A DNA stretch of 64,000 bases from NCBI GenBank assembly GCA_028622995.1, contig JAJQJQ010000068.1, positions 558,001 to 622,000 on the forward strand, given 5' to 3'. The notes beneath the pieces are model-generated. The model saw nothing but the letters and a program-made list of their open reading frames with translations, was not told where the DNA came from and made no database searches. Of the stretch, positions 12,533 to 23,900 are shown piece by piece. The translations under genes were made by a program, and so were the position numbers. The first letter of the stretch is position 1, and each line of letters opens with the position of its first letter. The stretch is from Panagrolaimus kolymaensis. Lineage: Eukaryota; Nematoda; Chromadorea; Rhabditida; Panagrolaimidae.

Positions 12533-14486
12533 TTAACGAACATTATTATAATATGTGGGACTTCCGCAACAAAGTTTAACACATAAAATAATACTCATAA
12601 TCAATAAAACTAAAAGCAAAACAATAATAATAGTACATAGCAAAAAATTTTCTTCAAAATAACTTCTCGCTTTAGAACTAAAATCTTGGTTGTTAAGACT
12701 CTGCTCTATAGCTTCGAATTCGGGGATTGGCTTAATTCCGATTGATGATGGATCAATGATATGTGTAACGAGAGTTGGAAATCTTGATTGTCCTTGGAAT
12801 GTGGAGTCACTAAGAATCAATTTATCCTCGGCATTTAACATTATCGCCATTATTCCACTATCTGGAACTGATTTGGTAACGATTTGACCATGAGGATTTT
12901 CGATGGAATAAGTATAAAATAATCTTTTTTACATAACATGCTTTTATTTTTATTATAAAAAAACAAATTATTTTACCTTGATTTTTGTGGCTATTACGAT
13001 GAAAGTGTCTATTTGTAAAACCATTTTGTAGTTGGGTCCAGCAATTTGGCTCACAAATTCACAATTTTCTACTTGCATTGGATTACACTTCGCTACTGTG
13101 AGTGCCGAAGAAGTGCATTTAAGCGAGTTCTGCAAGCACCACATAAAATACATTTAAAAATTTAAAAAGTGATTTACTCACAAATTCTTTTAAACATTTG
13201 GTTGTATCAAGGGATAAATATTTATTTCCAGTTCCAGATTTGCAAAATGGTGTTGGAAATTTGGGTTGATGGTAAAGGTCATTCACGAAATAACCAAAAT
13301 GTGTAAAATACTTGCATTCCAAGGTCTGCTTTAAAGTTGAATGTGCTGCGACAATTTGGATAACAAGACTGGTGGAACTACAGCTTTTCAATTGAAAAAA
13401 ATAAAAAGTATCAGGTGTATCAGTAACGTTAAAGTGCGATGCAATTGTCGAGGGCATAGAATCAAATTTGATTGGTCCTTTTGTAATTAGAAGCTTTAAA
13501 AGCTTCATAATTACTCTTTCAGCATTTCTTGCGTACAAAGATGTTTGGATTCGAAAATTATTGAGTTGGACTTGTTTGTGGGTGACTTTATTGAGTCTTG
13601 CCATAGTTTCAAGAAGGTATTGATTTTGCGTTCTAAGTTCGCTAACTTCGGCTTTTAGAGCACGTATATCCAAAAAATTAATAGCTAACAAAGTACCTCC
13701 AGCAGCAGTAACACCAACAGTACCAAGGATAGATAATATTATAAAACCAATAATTAAAGGAGCAAGTCTTTTATATCTTCCTCCACTATTATCTAAATAA
13801 GCTAAAATTAGATTTTTTTCCTTATCATTTTGATTAACTGACCTTCTTCATAACAACAAGAACTTAATTCCTTTCGGATATGCTCATTGGGTTCTTGCAA
13901 TATTTCTTGAGCAATAAGATAGCATTCATGTCGCGTTGATTCATCAGCAATTTCATTTAAACCAGGTGGTAATGGAATTAAAAATAACGAATAATCTAAT
14001 TCAAATGTTCGAAAATATTCAGATTTTTCTTCGAAAATGCTAAAATGGTAGTAGTTATTTTACATTTTAATGTGCAGTGATTGAATGGACTGTCAACATA
14101 ATTTTATAAAAGGCTACTTTTTTATGTTTGAATTACACAGAAAATTTACGATAAATCCAACTTTGGTTATATTTATCGATAAATGTAAATGCGTCTTTTT
14201 TACTTTCAATAAAAATTTCTCGAATTACCCTATTATCAAAACAAAATTTTAGATTTTATTTAGTCTTTTTTTAAATAAATAAACAAAAAATAAGCGGATG
14301 GTGGAAAGCCATGGTTAAATTAAAAAGTTTTTTTAAAGGAAAATAATAAGAAATTTTTTTTAAAACGTACTTTGCCGAGAATTGTCTGTTGATTATCAGG
14401 TGGTTTTTTTCATCCAAAACTGTGGCAAGTGTAGCAGGATTAACAATTAAAATGATAAATAAAATAACTTTTATTGAACGAAACAT
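12533..14486 (-). CDS. Envelope-like gene with class I fusion-glycoprotein layout
   Basis: Six coding blocks lie on the minus strand: 14486-14371, 14229-14137, 14039-13843, 13801-13182, 13129-12977, and a last block ending at the stop at 12533. The first five join in matching phases. In order they show a hydrophobic signal peptide; a polar ectodomain; a basic RYKR site (13767-13778) typical of furin cleavage; directly after it a Gly/Ala/Ile-rich hydrophobic stretch like a fusion peptide; a heptad-type coiled coil; a Cys-bearing membrane-proximal region; and, near the end, a Leu/Ile-rich transmembrane helix (about 12646-12571) with a Cys-rich short tail. This order is that of class I viral fusion proteins. 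The junction into the last block did not resolve in frame (the only acceptor near 12925 has the wrong phase), so that block may carry an indel or an exon was missed. Source virus or element unknown; splicing indicates residence in the host genome. A cellular fusogen is an alternative. Confidence 0.55.
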
Positions 14487-15000
14487 TTTTTGACAATGAA
14501 ATAAAATAAGCAAATTTACAGAATTTTGATTGAGTAAAAAATAAATTTAAAAAAACTTGAAAATACTTTCCAAAATTTAAATTTTTAGACGATCAAAAAT
14601 GCAAATACCGTAAACCATTCAAACAATTTGATTCAAATATAAAAATGTAAAAGAGAGTAAATATTTTTTAAAACAAAAATCAAACAATTTATTACAATAC
14701 ACTTTTCACTTTTATCCAAAATAAAACATCAAAAGCAATATTTATTTCGATCAATTTCTAAATTGGGAAAAAAAGCTCTTTATCGGCACTTTTTTTTTGC
14801 GCACCATCTGCTTTAAAACACCATCGATAACCATTCCCGTGGTCTACTTTCAAATAAAAAAGAACGGATCTTTTTTTTTGGTAAATGTTATCCCTTGCTT
14901 CGATTAAAATGTTTACATCTTTCTTTTTGTACTTTTTTTGCCGAAATTTTTTATTCGATAAAAAAAATCTTTGGAAAGAAAAAAAACTGTTGTTTTAAAC

Positions 15001-15104
15001 TTTGGGCTTCCATTGAAAGTTAGTTTCCGAATGTGATTCTTACTTACGAATGAAGATGCCGCTTGATTTGCAATTGAGATGTAGCAGAGAAAAAAGAAAA
15101 CCAT
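15001..15104 (-). pseudogene. Duplicate first exon of the envelope-like gene
   Basis: An ATG at 15104 opens a hydrophobic signal-like segment (MVFFFLCYISIANQAASS), followed by a KNH-containing stretch and a phase-2 donor position at 15001. Exon 1 of the envelope-like gene (14486-14371) has the same order: signal peptide, then KNH, then AA|GT in phase 2. The two are therefore likely copies. Here the donor is GTTTAA, weaker than GTACGT, and no matching downstream exons lie between the two, so it is either an alternative first exon or a relic of a second copy. Confidence 0.35.
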
Positions 15105-15732
15105 TTTCAATCCTAAATATTGAGAGAGAAAAAAACAAAAACAAAAAGTTGAAGGCATCTCAAAAATTAATGGAAACGAGCTTTTTTTTAAACTGTTTTG
15201 CATTGAATTCACTTATTGTAATTTAATAACATATGCACAAGAAAAATATAACTAAGCGTACATAGGTATTTTTGGTAATAAATATCGAAGGTTTCATTTG
15301 TATGTTTAAACTTTAAAGCAATGACCATGCAGCTATGACAAATTGGTTTTGTTTGATCGATTAGTTTTTTCATCAAAGCTGCAGATTGAGTTTTTAAATT
15401 GTTTCATTAATATCTGTGATAACATAAAAACGACTAGATTTAAAAAAAATAATTACTTATTTCAATGAAAAGATAGTGATAGGGATATTTTTGTGATTTA
15501 AAAAAACTTTAGCAACAGCTTTGGTTATTCCTCTGCCTTTTTTAAATAGTACATATTAGTGTTATTCCAATTTATTTTATCTTCAAAGAGCAATTTAAAT
15601 TTTAAAAATATTTATTTCAAAAAAAATTGATAAAAAAATTATGGATAAGGTTATCGAACCCGAACACATTCGTTCGTTAGCATCAAACCGAACGATACAC
15701 AAAATAACGTTTTGCCAACAAAAGTGTCAAAG

Positions 15733-15797
15733 CTTTCGGAAAGTGAGAACCGAACGTTCGGTTAGAAACCGAACGTTCGGTTGTTACTTTCCGAAAA
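15733..15797. repeat. Nested palindrome with two AACCGAACGTTCGGTT cores
   Basis: The outer arms TTTCGGAAAGT and ACTTTCCGAAA enclose two copies of the 16-bp perfect palindrome AACCGAACGTTCGGTT separated by AGAA. The whole 64-bp unit is itself an inverted repeat with 28 of about 30 arm positions paired. The core CGGAAAGT is shared with 8129-8163. Confidence 0.8.
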
Positions 15798-15889
15798 TTG
15801 GGACTTTGCCTTTTTTTTGGCTTTCTTCATTTTTGCGAGCAAGTAAAAAACTTTGTTTCAAACCTTTTTTTTGTGGTCGTTCATAGTTG

Positions 15890-16127
15890 TTAAAGGACGA
15901 ATGTCATTTCGTTTTTTTTTCAAATTCGCACCAATCTGTCTCCACCTGGCAAAAAATGCTCAATATCGATTTGCACGTAAAAAATGACAGTATGCTTGGG
16001 AAAAAAATCTGTCGTTCCCATGCATACTGTCATTTTTTACGTGCAAATCGATATTGAGCATTTTTTGCCAGGTGGAGACAGATTGGTGCGAATTTGAAAA
16101 AAAAACGAAATGACATTCGTCCTTTAA
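15890..16127. mobile_element. Long foldback element (238 bp) bounded by TTAA
   Basis: The left arm runs from TTAAAGGACGAATGTCATTT (15890) to about 16002. The right arm is its near-perfect reverse complement and ends CATTCGTCCTTTAA at 16127. The arms are about 113 bp with a loop of roughly 12 nt. The outermost TTAA on both sides could be a 4-bp target duplication (piggyBac type) or a TA duplication (Tc1/mariner type). The transcript would be a long double-stranded hairpin. It has no coding capacity. Confidence 0.75.
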
Positions 16128-16540
16128 TTATAGCTTCGTCTTTGGATATGGCTGTTGTTGTCAGACCTTAAGATAGTTAGTTATTGCTGATGAATTTTTC
16201 TTGTTAATAAAAATAGAATGTAATTATTTCCACAATTATTAAGGTTGATGATAAATAAGCTTTAAGAGCAATAGCATATTCAAAAAATCCTTAAACAACT
16301 TACATACGAAAAGAAAGCTTATTTTATTAAGTTTTTCCCCGAAATTGGTGTTGCTTTAGTATTTATTGCAATAATTTTTATTACCTTTATATTCATGTGT
16401 ATTTCTAGCTTATAATTTTATAAATGAATATTGATACACTAGTCGAGATAGCGTTTTGATGTAAATCATTTTGTCGTTCGTTCTTTTGTATTCACTTTTA
16501 AACGGCATTTCTTTCTTATTTTTTTAATTTTTAGGCTTCA
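16128..16540. other. Upstream region of atlastin
   Basis: AT-rich non-coding sequence. It ends with a TTTTTAATTTTTAG acceptor at about 16521-16534, six bases before the atlastin ATG, which could be a trans-splice site or the end of a 5' UTR intron. Confidence 0.5.
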
Positions 16541-18490
16541 ATGGAAACCATGGAACATCATACTGCTAACCGACGTGAAAAAGAACATACAAAGGATAAC
16601 ATTGCTGCATTGCTTCAAGAACCATTGCCTTCTGCTCCAAGTCCTGTAAGAATTGTCAATCCTGTTGATGAAGATCACACTTTTGTTTTAAATGAAACAG
16701 CTTTGACTCAATTGCTACTTGATCCAAAATATGCCGATAAAAAGGTATGTATTACTTTTTCTTCATTTTTGTTCACTTTTCTTCTCTTTTTAGGTTGCTC
16801 TTATAAGTGTTGCTGGTGCTTTTCGTAAAGGAAAGAGCTTCATCCTCAATTTCTTCCTTCGTTATTTGACATGGTGTGAAAAAGGTGATGAATCAACGGA
16901 TTGGCTTACAAGTGATGATAAACTAGAAGGATTCAGTTGGAGAGGTGGATCTGATCGTGATACCAATGGAATGCTTATTTGGTCAAAACCATTTATGATC
17001 AAAGATGGTAACAATGAAGATGTTGTTGTACTACTCATGGATACTCAGGGAGCCTTTGATACTATGTCAACTGTGAAAGATTGTGCAACCATTTTTGCTC
17101 TTTCAACAATGCTATCTTCTGTTCAAGTATGTTATATGGATGCTATCACCGTGATTAACTTCTTCTTTTTAGATTTATAATATCAGTCAAAACCTTCAAG
17201 AAGATGATTTGCAGCATTTACAACTTTTCACAGAATATGGTAAACTTGCTCTTGAAGAATGCGAAGGAAAGCCTTTCCAAGAACTCTTATTCTTGGTTCG
17301 TGATTGGAGTTATCCTTATGATGCTGAATATGGATTTATTGGTGGTGATCGAATCCTTACAAAGCGCTTAGAATTGAATGAAAGAATGCATCCTGAATTA
17401 CGCCAACTTCGTGAACAAATCAAAACTTCATTTGATAACATTACCTGCTTTTTGATGCCTCATCCTGGTTTGAAAGTTGCACAAAATCCCATCTTTCGTG
17501 GTGAACTTGATGGTAATTTACGGATATTCTTTTTCATTTACTAATAACTGTTTCTTTTATAGAAATACGAGAAGACTTTAAATTGAATCTCAAAACTTTT
17601 ATTCCTCATCTTCTTGATCCTAACAATATCACTGTAAAAAGCATCAATAACCAACAAATTACTTGTCGTGAATTGCTTGAATACTTCAAGGTTAGTTTGT
17701 TTAGATACGATACTATGTTTGTTAACTTTAGTTTTTAGATTTACATTACTATATTCCATGGAGAAAATATGCCTGAGCCAAAGTCAATGCTGCAAGCAAC
17801 ATCTGAAGCTAACAATCTGGCTGCTGTATCATCTGCTAAAGCTTTATATGTTCGTCATATGGAAGAAATGTGTGGTGGTGATACTCCTTACATGAACACA
17901 GAGACACTTGATAAAGAACATTCTCGTTGCTCTATTGAAGCTATTCAACAATTTAAGAATACTCGTAAAATGGGCGGTGTTGAAATGTCTTTTAAATATT
18001 TGGAAAAACTTGACGAAGAAATGGACGTAAGTGACCTTATTACGTTTACCTTTTTTACTCAATGCCTTTTTAGGAACAATACAAATACTTTACACGCCAA
18101 AACAACAGCAAGAATCTCTTCAAAGTTATGCGTACTCCAGCTGTTCTTGTATTTGTAATTATCGTCGATTACTTTTTTCAAGAAATATTCCAACTTGTGG
18201 GACTCAACTCAATTGCCACTATCTTTACTTCAATTTGCTTTGTTGTGATGATTGCTTTGATCACTTGGTGTTATGTTCGTTATTCTGGAATTGTACGTGA
18301 GGTTGTCACTAGTATTGATGCTGGTGTTAATTGGATGTGGGAAAATGGATTACGACAAGCTGTTCTTCCTGCTAGTCAAGTTGGACTTCAATTTGCAGCC
18401 AATGTAATTTCATTATTCATTTTTTGATGCATCTTATAATATTCTTTTATTTTTCAGGCTACAGCCAATGCTGCTAAGAAGCGCAATTAA
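16541..18490 (+). CDS. atln: Atlastin, ER membrane-fusion dynamin-like GTPase
   Basis: Seven exons (16541-16744, 16794-17126, 17173-17512, 17563-17690, 17739-18026, 18074-18403, 18458-18490) join in frame to 551 residues, close to the usual 540-575. Atlastin hydrolyses GTP to tether and fuse tubular endoplasmic reticulum membranes. The GTPase domain shows the P-loop GAFRKGKS (about 76-83), the switch DRDTNGM, G3 DTQGAFD (about 151; most family members have Thr for the Ala) and the G4 Arg-Asp VRDW (about 223). A helical middle domain follows. The paired membrane hairpin begins near residue 455 ([18 protein letters not shown]) and a short amphipathic tail ends ...AAKKRN. Introns are 45-55 bp. 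AATAAA lies at 18641. This is the clearest gene in the window and its Trp codons are all TGG. Confidence 0.95.
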
Positions 18491-18640
18491 ACATTTCGTC
18501 AGTCACAAAATTTCCTTTTCATCTCTCATAGCCTCTTGTTTTTTTTGTACTGTAATTATAATTTATTTTTTCATAGCATTGTGATATGTGTGTACTCGCA
18601 TTGCTTGAAATTTGTATTTGATTTTGTAGTGCTTTGTTTG

Positions 18641-18646
18641 AATAAA
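18641..18646 (+). terminator. Polyadenylation signal of atlastin
   Basis: AATAAA 150 bp after the atlastin stop codon. Confidence 0.6.
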
Positions 18647-18907
18647 GTTGTTTATCTTTTGTTTCTTTGATTACAATTAGTTGATTTATCACATCACAAA
18701 CTCTTTACAATCCTTACCGTTAAGCAATATTCACATAATGAATCCTTATTTATGTTGGCTGAAGTAAGCTATTTATGTAAAACAACAACAAGCATTTCAT
18801 TTGCAGCATTCATTTAGCCTCCATTTTTTTTGTTGCTTATGAGGGAGATTAACTAGTGATGGCGTTTCTTTTTATCCATCTTTGGTAAATAAAAATTTGT
18901 TTAGCCG

Positions 18908-19132
18908 TTGAAGCTTTCATCATTCCTAGTAATTTTCATTGTGTGTTCGTTATTTCATGCTCATCCTTTTCGTCGTGATCAATCGGAAATCAATCATGGA
19001 AAAATTGCAAAGAAAATGAAAAATTTGCATAAACGCTGTTGGAGTGAAATTTTCAAGCGCACCAAAATGAAACATTGTAATTTTCATAAAACAAGCTTCA
19101 TGGCCGGTGGAACTTCTAGTAAAAATGATTGA
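18908..19132 (+). CDS. Possible small secreted peptide exon
   Basis: An open frame follows TTTGTTTAG, a good acceptor, and encodes a hydrophobic signal-like stretch (KLSSFLVIFIVCSLFHAHPF) then a basic tail with two Cys, ending in TGA at 19132. There is no ATG in front of the hydrophobic part; the frame begins with TTG, so either an upstream exon supplies the start or this is a relic. No match to a known peptide family was recognised. Confidence 0.3.
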   Translation: MKLSSFLVIFIVCSLFHAHPFRRDQSEINHGKIAKKMKNLHKRCWSEIFKRTKMKHCNFHKTSFMAGGTSSKND

Positions 19133-19714
19133 TAATTATCAAACATAACGCATTGAAAGTATGGTCAAATAAGTTTATGTTTGTGAAGGTTAAAAGTGAT
19201 TTTTTCTTAAATTTGCATATGCTTTTTCTTGTAGTTTCAAACTATTTATTAATACTGCCTTTGCTCTTTTTATTGATACTATTGAGGAATGCTCCTATTT
19301 CTTAATTCGCTTTTTTGGTTTTTTACCATCACATTCAGATTTAGTGGGGAAATGATAGTTGCTTCATTTGAATGAAAAAAAGAAACATCTTCATGATTGA
19401 GAAGAAAAAAAGTTTTGGTAAAGCTTCTTGTTATGTAAATTTGCTCATAATCGTCAAACATATTTACAAATAACCGGAATCAAATTAAATGCAACTAAAT
19501 TTATCTTCTGTTAATCCATTTTCAACAAAAAAAAATTTTTAGCAAAAAATTTTCCATTGAATCAAGCAAAAAAGTACATTTCTCTGGTCATCTTCACCTT
19601 TGTTTTTCTTCATCTTCCATCACTTTAGTTTTTGATGTAAGTGCCTTTCAAAAAAAAATGATCTTTGGTTGTTAGCTTGCTAATGATCCCATCAATTGGA
19701 GGAAATCATTTGAG

Positions 19715-19870
19715 TGCGATGTGTTGTAACCTCCGCAAGGAAGTTCTCTGTTTCACGGTGATAATGATGGAATCGAAATATAATTGATTAGTGATACTTA
19801 AACTTAAACCGTCCGTTCCGTTGGATGCGATGTGTTGTAACTCCGAAAGGACGTTCTCTGTTTCATGAAG
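19715..19870. ncRNA. Two copies of a GNRA-hairpin RNA-like unit
   Basis: TGCGATGTGTTGTAAC occurs at about 19716 and 19828. It is followed by CTCCGCAAGGA in the first copy and CTCCGAAAGGA in the second, then GTTCTCTGTTTCA in both. The middle is a small stem closed by a GNRA tetraloop (GCAA or GAAA), so the change between copies preserves the loop class. Such conservation in spaced copies without an open frame suggests small RNA genes. No known RNA family was recognised. Confidence 0.35.
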
Positions 19871-20074
19871 ATGGAAAAACCCCCCAGCTTTGCAAAATTC
19901 TTATTTTGACCGAAGTTCTTTTGCTGATAAATTTGAATTTTGTTGAGCTTAATCGCAGGACTATACAAGCCTAACAGTTGTCGAACCTTAATGATGACTA
20001 CTGGGTTTCGCAGTCTTAGATTAAAAATAAATTTTGTAAAGTACCAGTTTAACTGGGGCGCCTATTCGTTACTT

Positions 20075-20355
20075 CGGTAAAAAAAAACTTATTCAAAACT
20101 TCCTCGAAGAAGCTAGAATATTTTATCATGAAAAAGCAATTCTCCTTAATTCGGTAAAAAAAACTTATTCAAACTTCCTCGAAGAAGCTAGAATATTTTA
20201 TCATGAAAAAGCAATTCTCCTTAATTCGGTAAAAAAAACTTATTCAAACTTCCTCGAAGAAGCTAGAATATTTTATCATGAAAAAGCAATTCTCCTTAAT
20301 TCGGTAAAAAAAACTTATTCAAACTTCCTCGAAGAAGTGAGAATATTTTATCAAG
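20075..20355. repeat. 75-bp tandem repeat, four copies
   Basis: Units starting with TCGGTAAAAAA begin near 20075, 20151, 20226 and 20301. The spacing is 75 bp and the middle copies are identical. Each holds CTTCCTCGAAGAAG, a short palindrome. The first unit has a few extra bases and the last is cut short. Confidence 0.9.
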
Positions 20356-20909
20356 CAAAATAAGTTTTGAAGAAACACATCTTTCGAATCAAATGATTTA
20401 CTTTATCCTTCGATTTCAAAGAAAGCCTAAAGTTTACGTTCACGATTTTTGTTGGAAGACTTTGAGGCTGCTTTATTGGATTAAATCAATTTGAAATAAA
20501 TAAATGCACAAACTTTTCATGGTCAAAGATGAAAGAGTAAAAATTGTAATTCTCTAATATTTGTCTTCAACAAAACAAATGCCTGAAGCTTTGACAAGCC
20601 CCCATTTCGAGGTTGATGAACTCAAACTTTTCAGTGCTATGTGGTTTCAACCAATTTGCTTTATGCATCAAGAAAGCTAACATTGGGTTAAAAACTTTGG
20701 TAATGGCAGCGGATTAACTCTGGCTTATGTTGTTACAATATTACCATCAAGAAATTATCTTTTTTTGGAAAACTAAGCATTTTTCAACACCCAAAAGTAA
20801 CAACATTGACTTTTTCGCTAATTCCTTAAGACACCATTCACAACCAAAAATATTTATTTATTCAAAAACATAAAGTTATAAAATTTAACAGATAATTAAA
20901 CAGGTATCA
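20356..20909. other. Intergenic tract downstream of SNAPC4
   Basis: No gene seen. AATAAA on the minus strand at 20858-20853 is a likely poly(A) signal for SNAPC4. Confidence 0.45.
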
Positions 20910-23900
20910 TTATTGTTCAGCAAGCTCTTGTTTGATTCTTTGAATTGCAGTGGTTCCTGATTGTTCTTCATTCTCTGGTGCTTCCACTTCATCCAATCTT
21001 GATCGAATTGATTCGAACACCATTTCGCTATGTTGTTGATTGTAAAAACCTTTAGCAGCTCGACCTAAAAACCACACTAAGTAAGTCCTCATCAAACAGA
21101 AATAAAGAAAACTTACGCTTCTTTCCTCGAACAAACAATAAATCAGCTAAAGTTAGTTCACCACTTTCTTCCATTTCTTTTTGCTTCTTTGTAACCCATC
21201 GAGGTTGATAAGCACCCATTTGAGTTAGTTGAGATTTATCTTTCACCACTTCAGGTCGTAATGCAACAACTTTGAGATTATTTATTTGAAGATTTGAAGC
21301 AGAAGAGGTTGACGGTACTTCAGTTGGAATAGCAGGAGCAGAAGCAAGAATACTTTCTGGTGGTAAATCAGATATCACCATATCAGCTTTTCGTTTTCTT
21401 CCACGTTTTTTCGGAACTTTCTTTGGAGGCGGTGTTTCATCAACGACGATAACAGATTCACTTCTTTCATGTTCAGGTGGAGCAAGAATTTGAAGATTAG
21501 AAGGAATAGGTATTTCTCTGCTTGGAAAATTGGTATCATCAAACATCGCATCTTTTCTTCTTCTTCCTTTTGCTTTGGGTTTGGATGCACTTGCAATGAC
21601 ATTGGTTAATACAGAATCAATGGAGGTGTCAATTTTGTTTGAATTCATCACTGAAAAGTAATCTCGTTAGAAGCCTTTTATAAATAAACTAGAAACTCAC
21701 TCATTCTTTTATAAACTCCAGGAATTTCTGCTTCAGATACAGTGCTTGTTCGTCCAACAATTAATGTATCATCTTCAAAAACAGAGACACTCAATGATTC
21801 ATCATTTGTTTCTTCGAAAATTCGTTCTCTTTGTCGTCGAACTTGTTGAGCTTGAATTTCTTGAAGAATTCTTAGTTTTGCTTCAGGAGATCGTTGACCA
21901 TGTTGAAGTAACATTGGAAGGAAAAACATTTTAAACATTCGTGCACGAAGAAGTAAATAATCAACAGAATTTACAACACGTTGAGGAAGTTCAATGTCCA
22001 ATCGTTGATTTGAAAATTCAGTGAAAGCAACAGGAGATCCATTTTCATCCAAAGGATCAAAGTATCCACTTGCAACGGTAGTACATATTTCACGTCCACG
22101 TGCCTAAAAAAGGTTTTGTTATTACAAAAAGTTTAACATAAGGTGACAATAAGAAGAGGAAAAATGCGAGTGAAATCCATGCTAAGGTATAAAGTAATCT
22201 TAATAGCACAGAAAAACAGACAAAAAAACAGAGCTTTATAGCCTTAAAATAACATAATTCTGATATATAAAGCTTCAATCAAAGCAAACATAAAGCATAA
22301 ATCAAGAATTTCACAAATGTTGCAACAAGCATAAACAACAAAACATACCCTATATTGATGAAGTGCAGTTAAATTTCCACGACATGGCAGCATACAATCA
22401 CTTATTAGCTTACAAAAAGCAATAAGAGGTGGTGATTCTTCTTTAGAATTTTCATAAACAGCTGGAACTTCTTCGAATGTTAATTCCTAAAACACGATTC
22501 GTTATCAACTTTATAAAGGACATCCATAAAACAAACTAACATCTCGGTAATATTCGGTTGATCGTTTGACGGAATCCAATCTCCAATGCTTTTCATAAAA
22601 GTACATACTTGATGAAACCAAATGTTTGTTTAGGTTTAACATCAATCGAAGGATCATAGCTTCACGATCAGTCACCCAATACTTTCCATTATCTTCATCT
22701 TCCATTAAAACCAATTCAGCGATTCTTTTCTTAGTTCCATCTTTTCGATAAATTCTTTCTTCAGGAAGGTTGAGAAGCCTTGCTCTTTCAGGTGTAAGCC
22801 GCATTTCACGCATGAGTTCACATTTTTGAATGAGTTTAGTTTCAGTTATTACAAGAGCAAGAGGTTTGACATCAGATGGTTTCACTTTTTTACCACGTCG
22901 TTGATTTTTTCGTCGGCGGATTCGAATACGAAGTAAACGGCGTTTTCTTTGTTGATAAGGATCACTGAAAAAGATGTGAATTAATAAGTGAAAGAGGAAA
23001 ATGAAATGGAGCAACATTCAAGTATTATACTGTAATTATGGCAATTTTAGTAAACATCGATAGTCGAAAAGAGTTTTTCAAATGGTTTCGCGTTAAAAGA
23101 TAAACAACATCCATCACCATTTCGAACTTATCAATAGTCCCATTTTCCTATAGTGAATCTCAAAAAGCCTTACCTTTCTCTAACAATAATAATTTCATCC
23201 ATCATTTGCTTCACACTTTCGATATATTCTTCTTTATATTTCTTTACCAAGTGATTAAACGGTTCACAACAGCTGCTGAATTCTTCACATTCCAAATCAC
23301 GTAATCTTCTTCTTTCGCTTAATTCTATTTGAAATTCTTCCAATTGTAGCCGGATTTCTTGAGGGATTGAATCATAAAGCTTTTCAAAACGTCGAAGTCG
23401 AACCTCATCAACGGTTAAAAGTTTCTTCCATATTCCTGTTGCACATGCATGAACATCTCCAAATTATTTTCGTCGTTCATCATCAACGGTATCAGCGACT
23501 TGAATTTGTCCATTTCGGTTTAAATTGAATGACGGAAGATTCTAAAAAGTGTTTGGGTTAAAATGGAAGAGAATGCTAATGAAAACAAACCGTAATTTTT
23601 CGATTCAAAAATCGACGAAATCTTGTACGAACATCAGTTGAATGAAGATTAGATAAAAGTTGATTAATTTTCGATCATCTTCCACGACCAAAAAATCTGA
23701 CAGCAGTTAAAATCATTTCATCTTCTTCTATGGTCCAATTTTGAACGTTTCTTTTGGAATCCAAAGCATTGCTCCAGCGAGATCGACATGGAGACTTCTT
23801 CCAGGAACACATGATGCAATTCGATCCCAATCATATGGACCATAACGATTGACAGCTTCCAAAAGGAACTGAAAAAGAGAAGTTAATACAAGAGGCAAAA

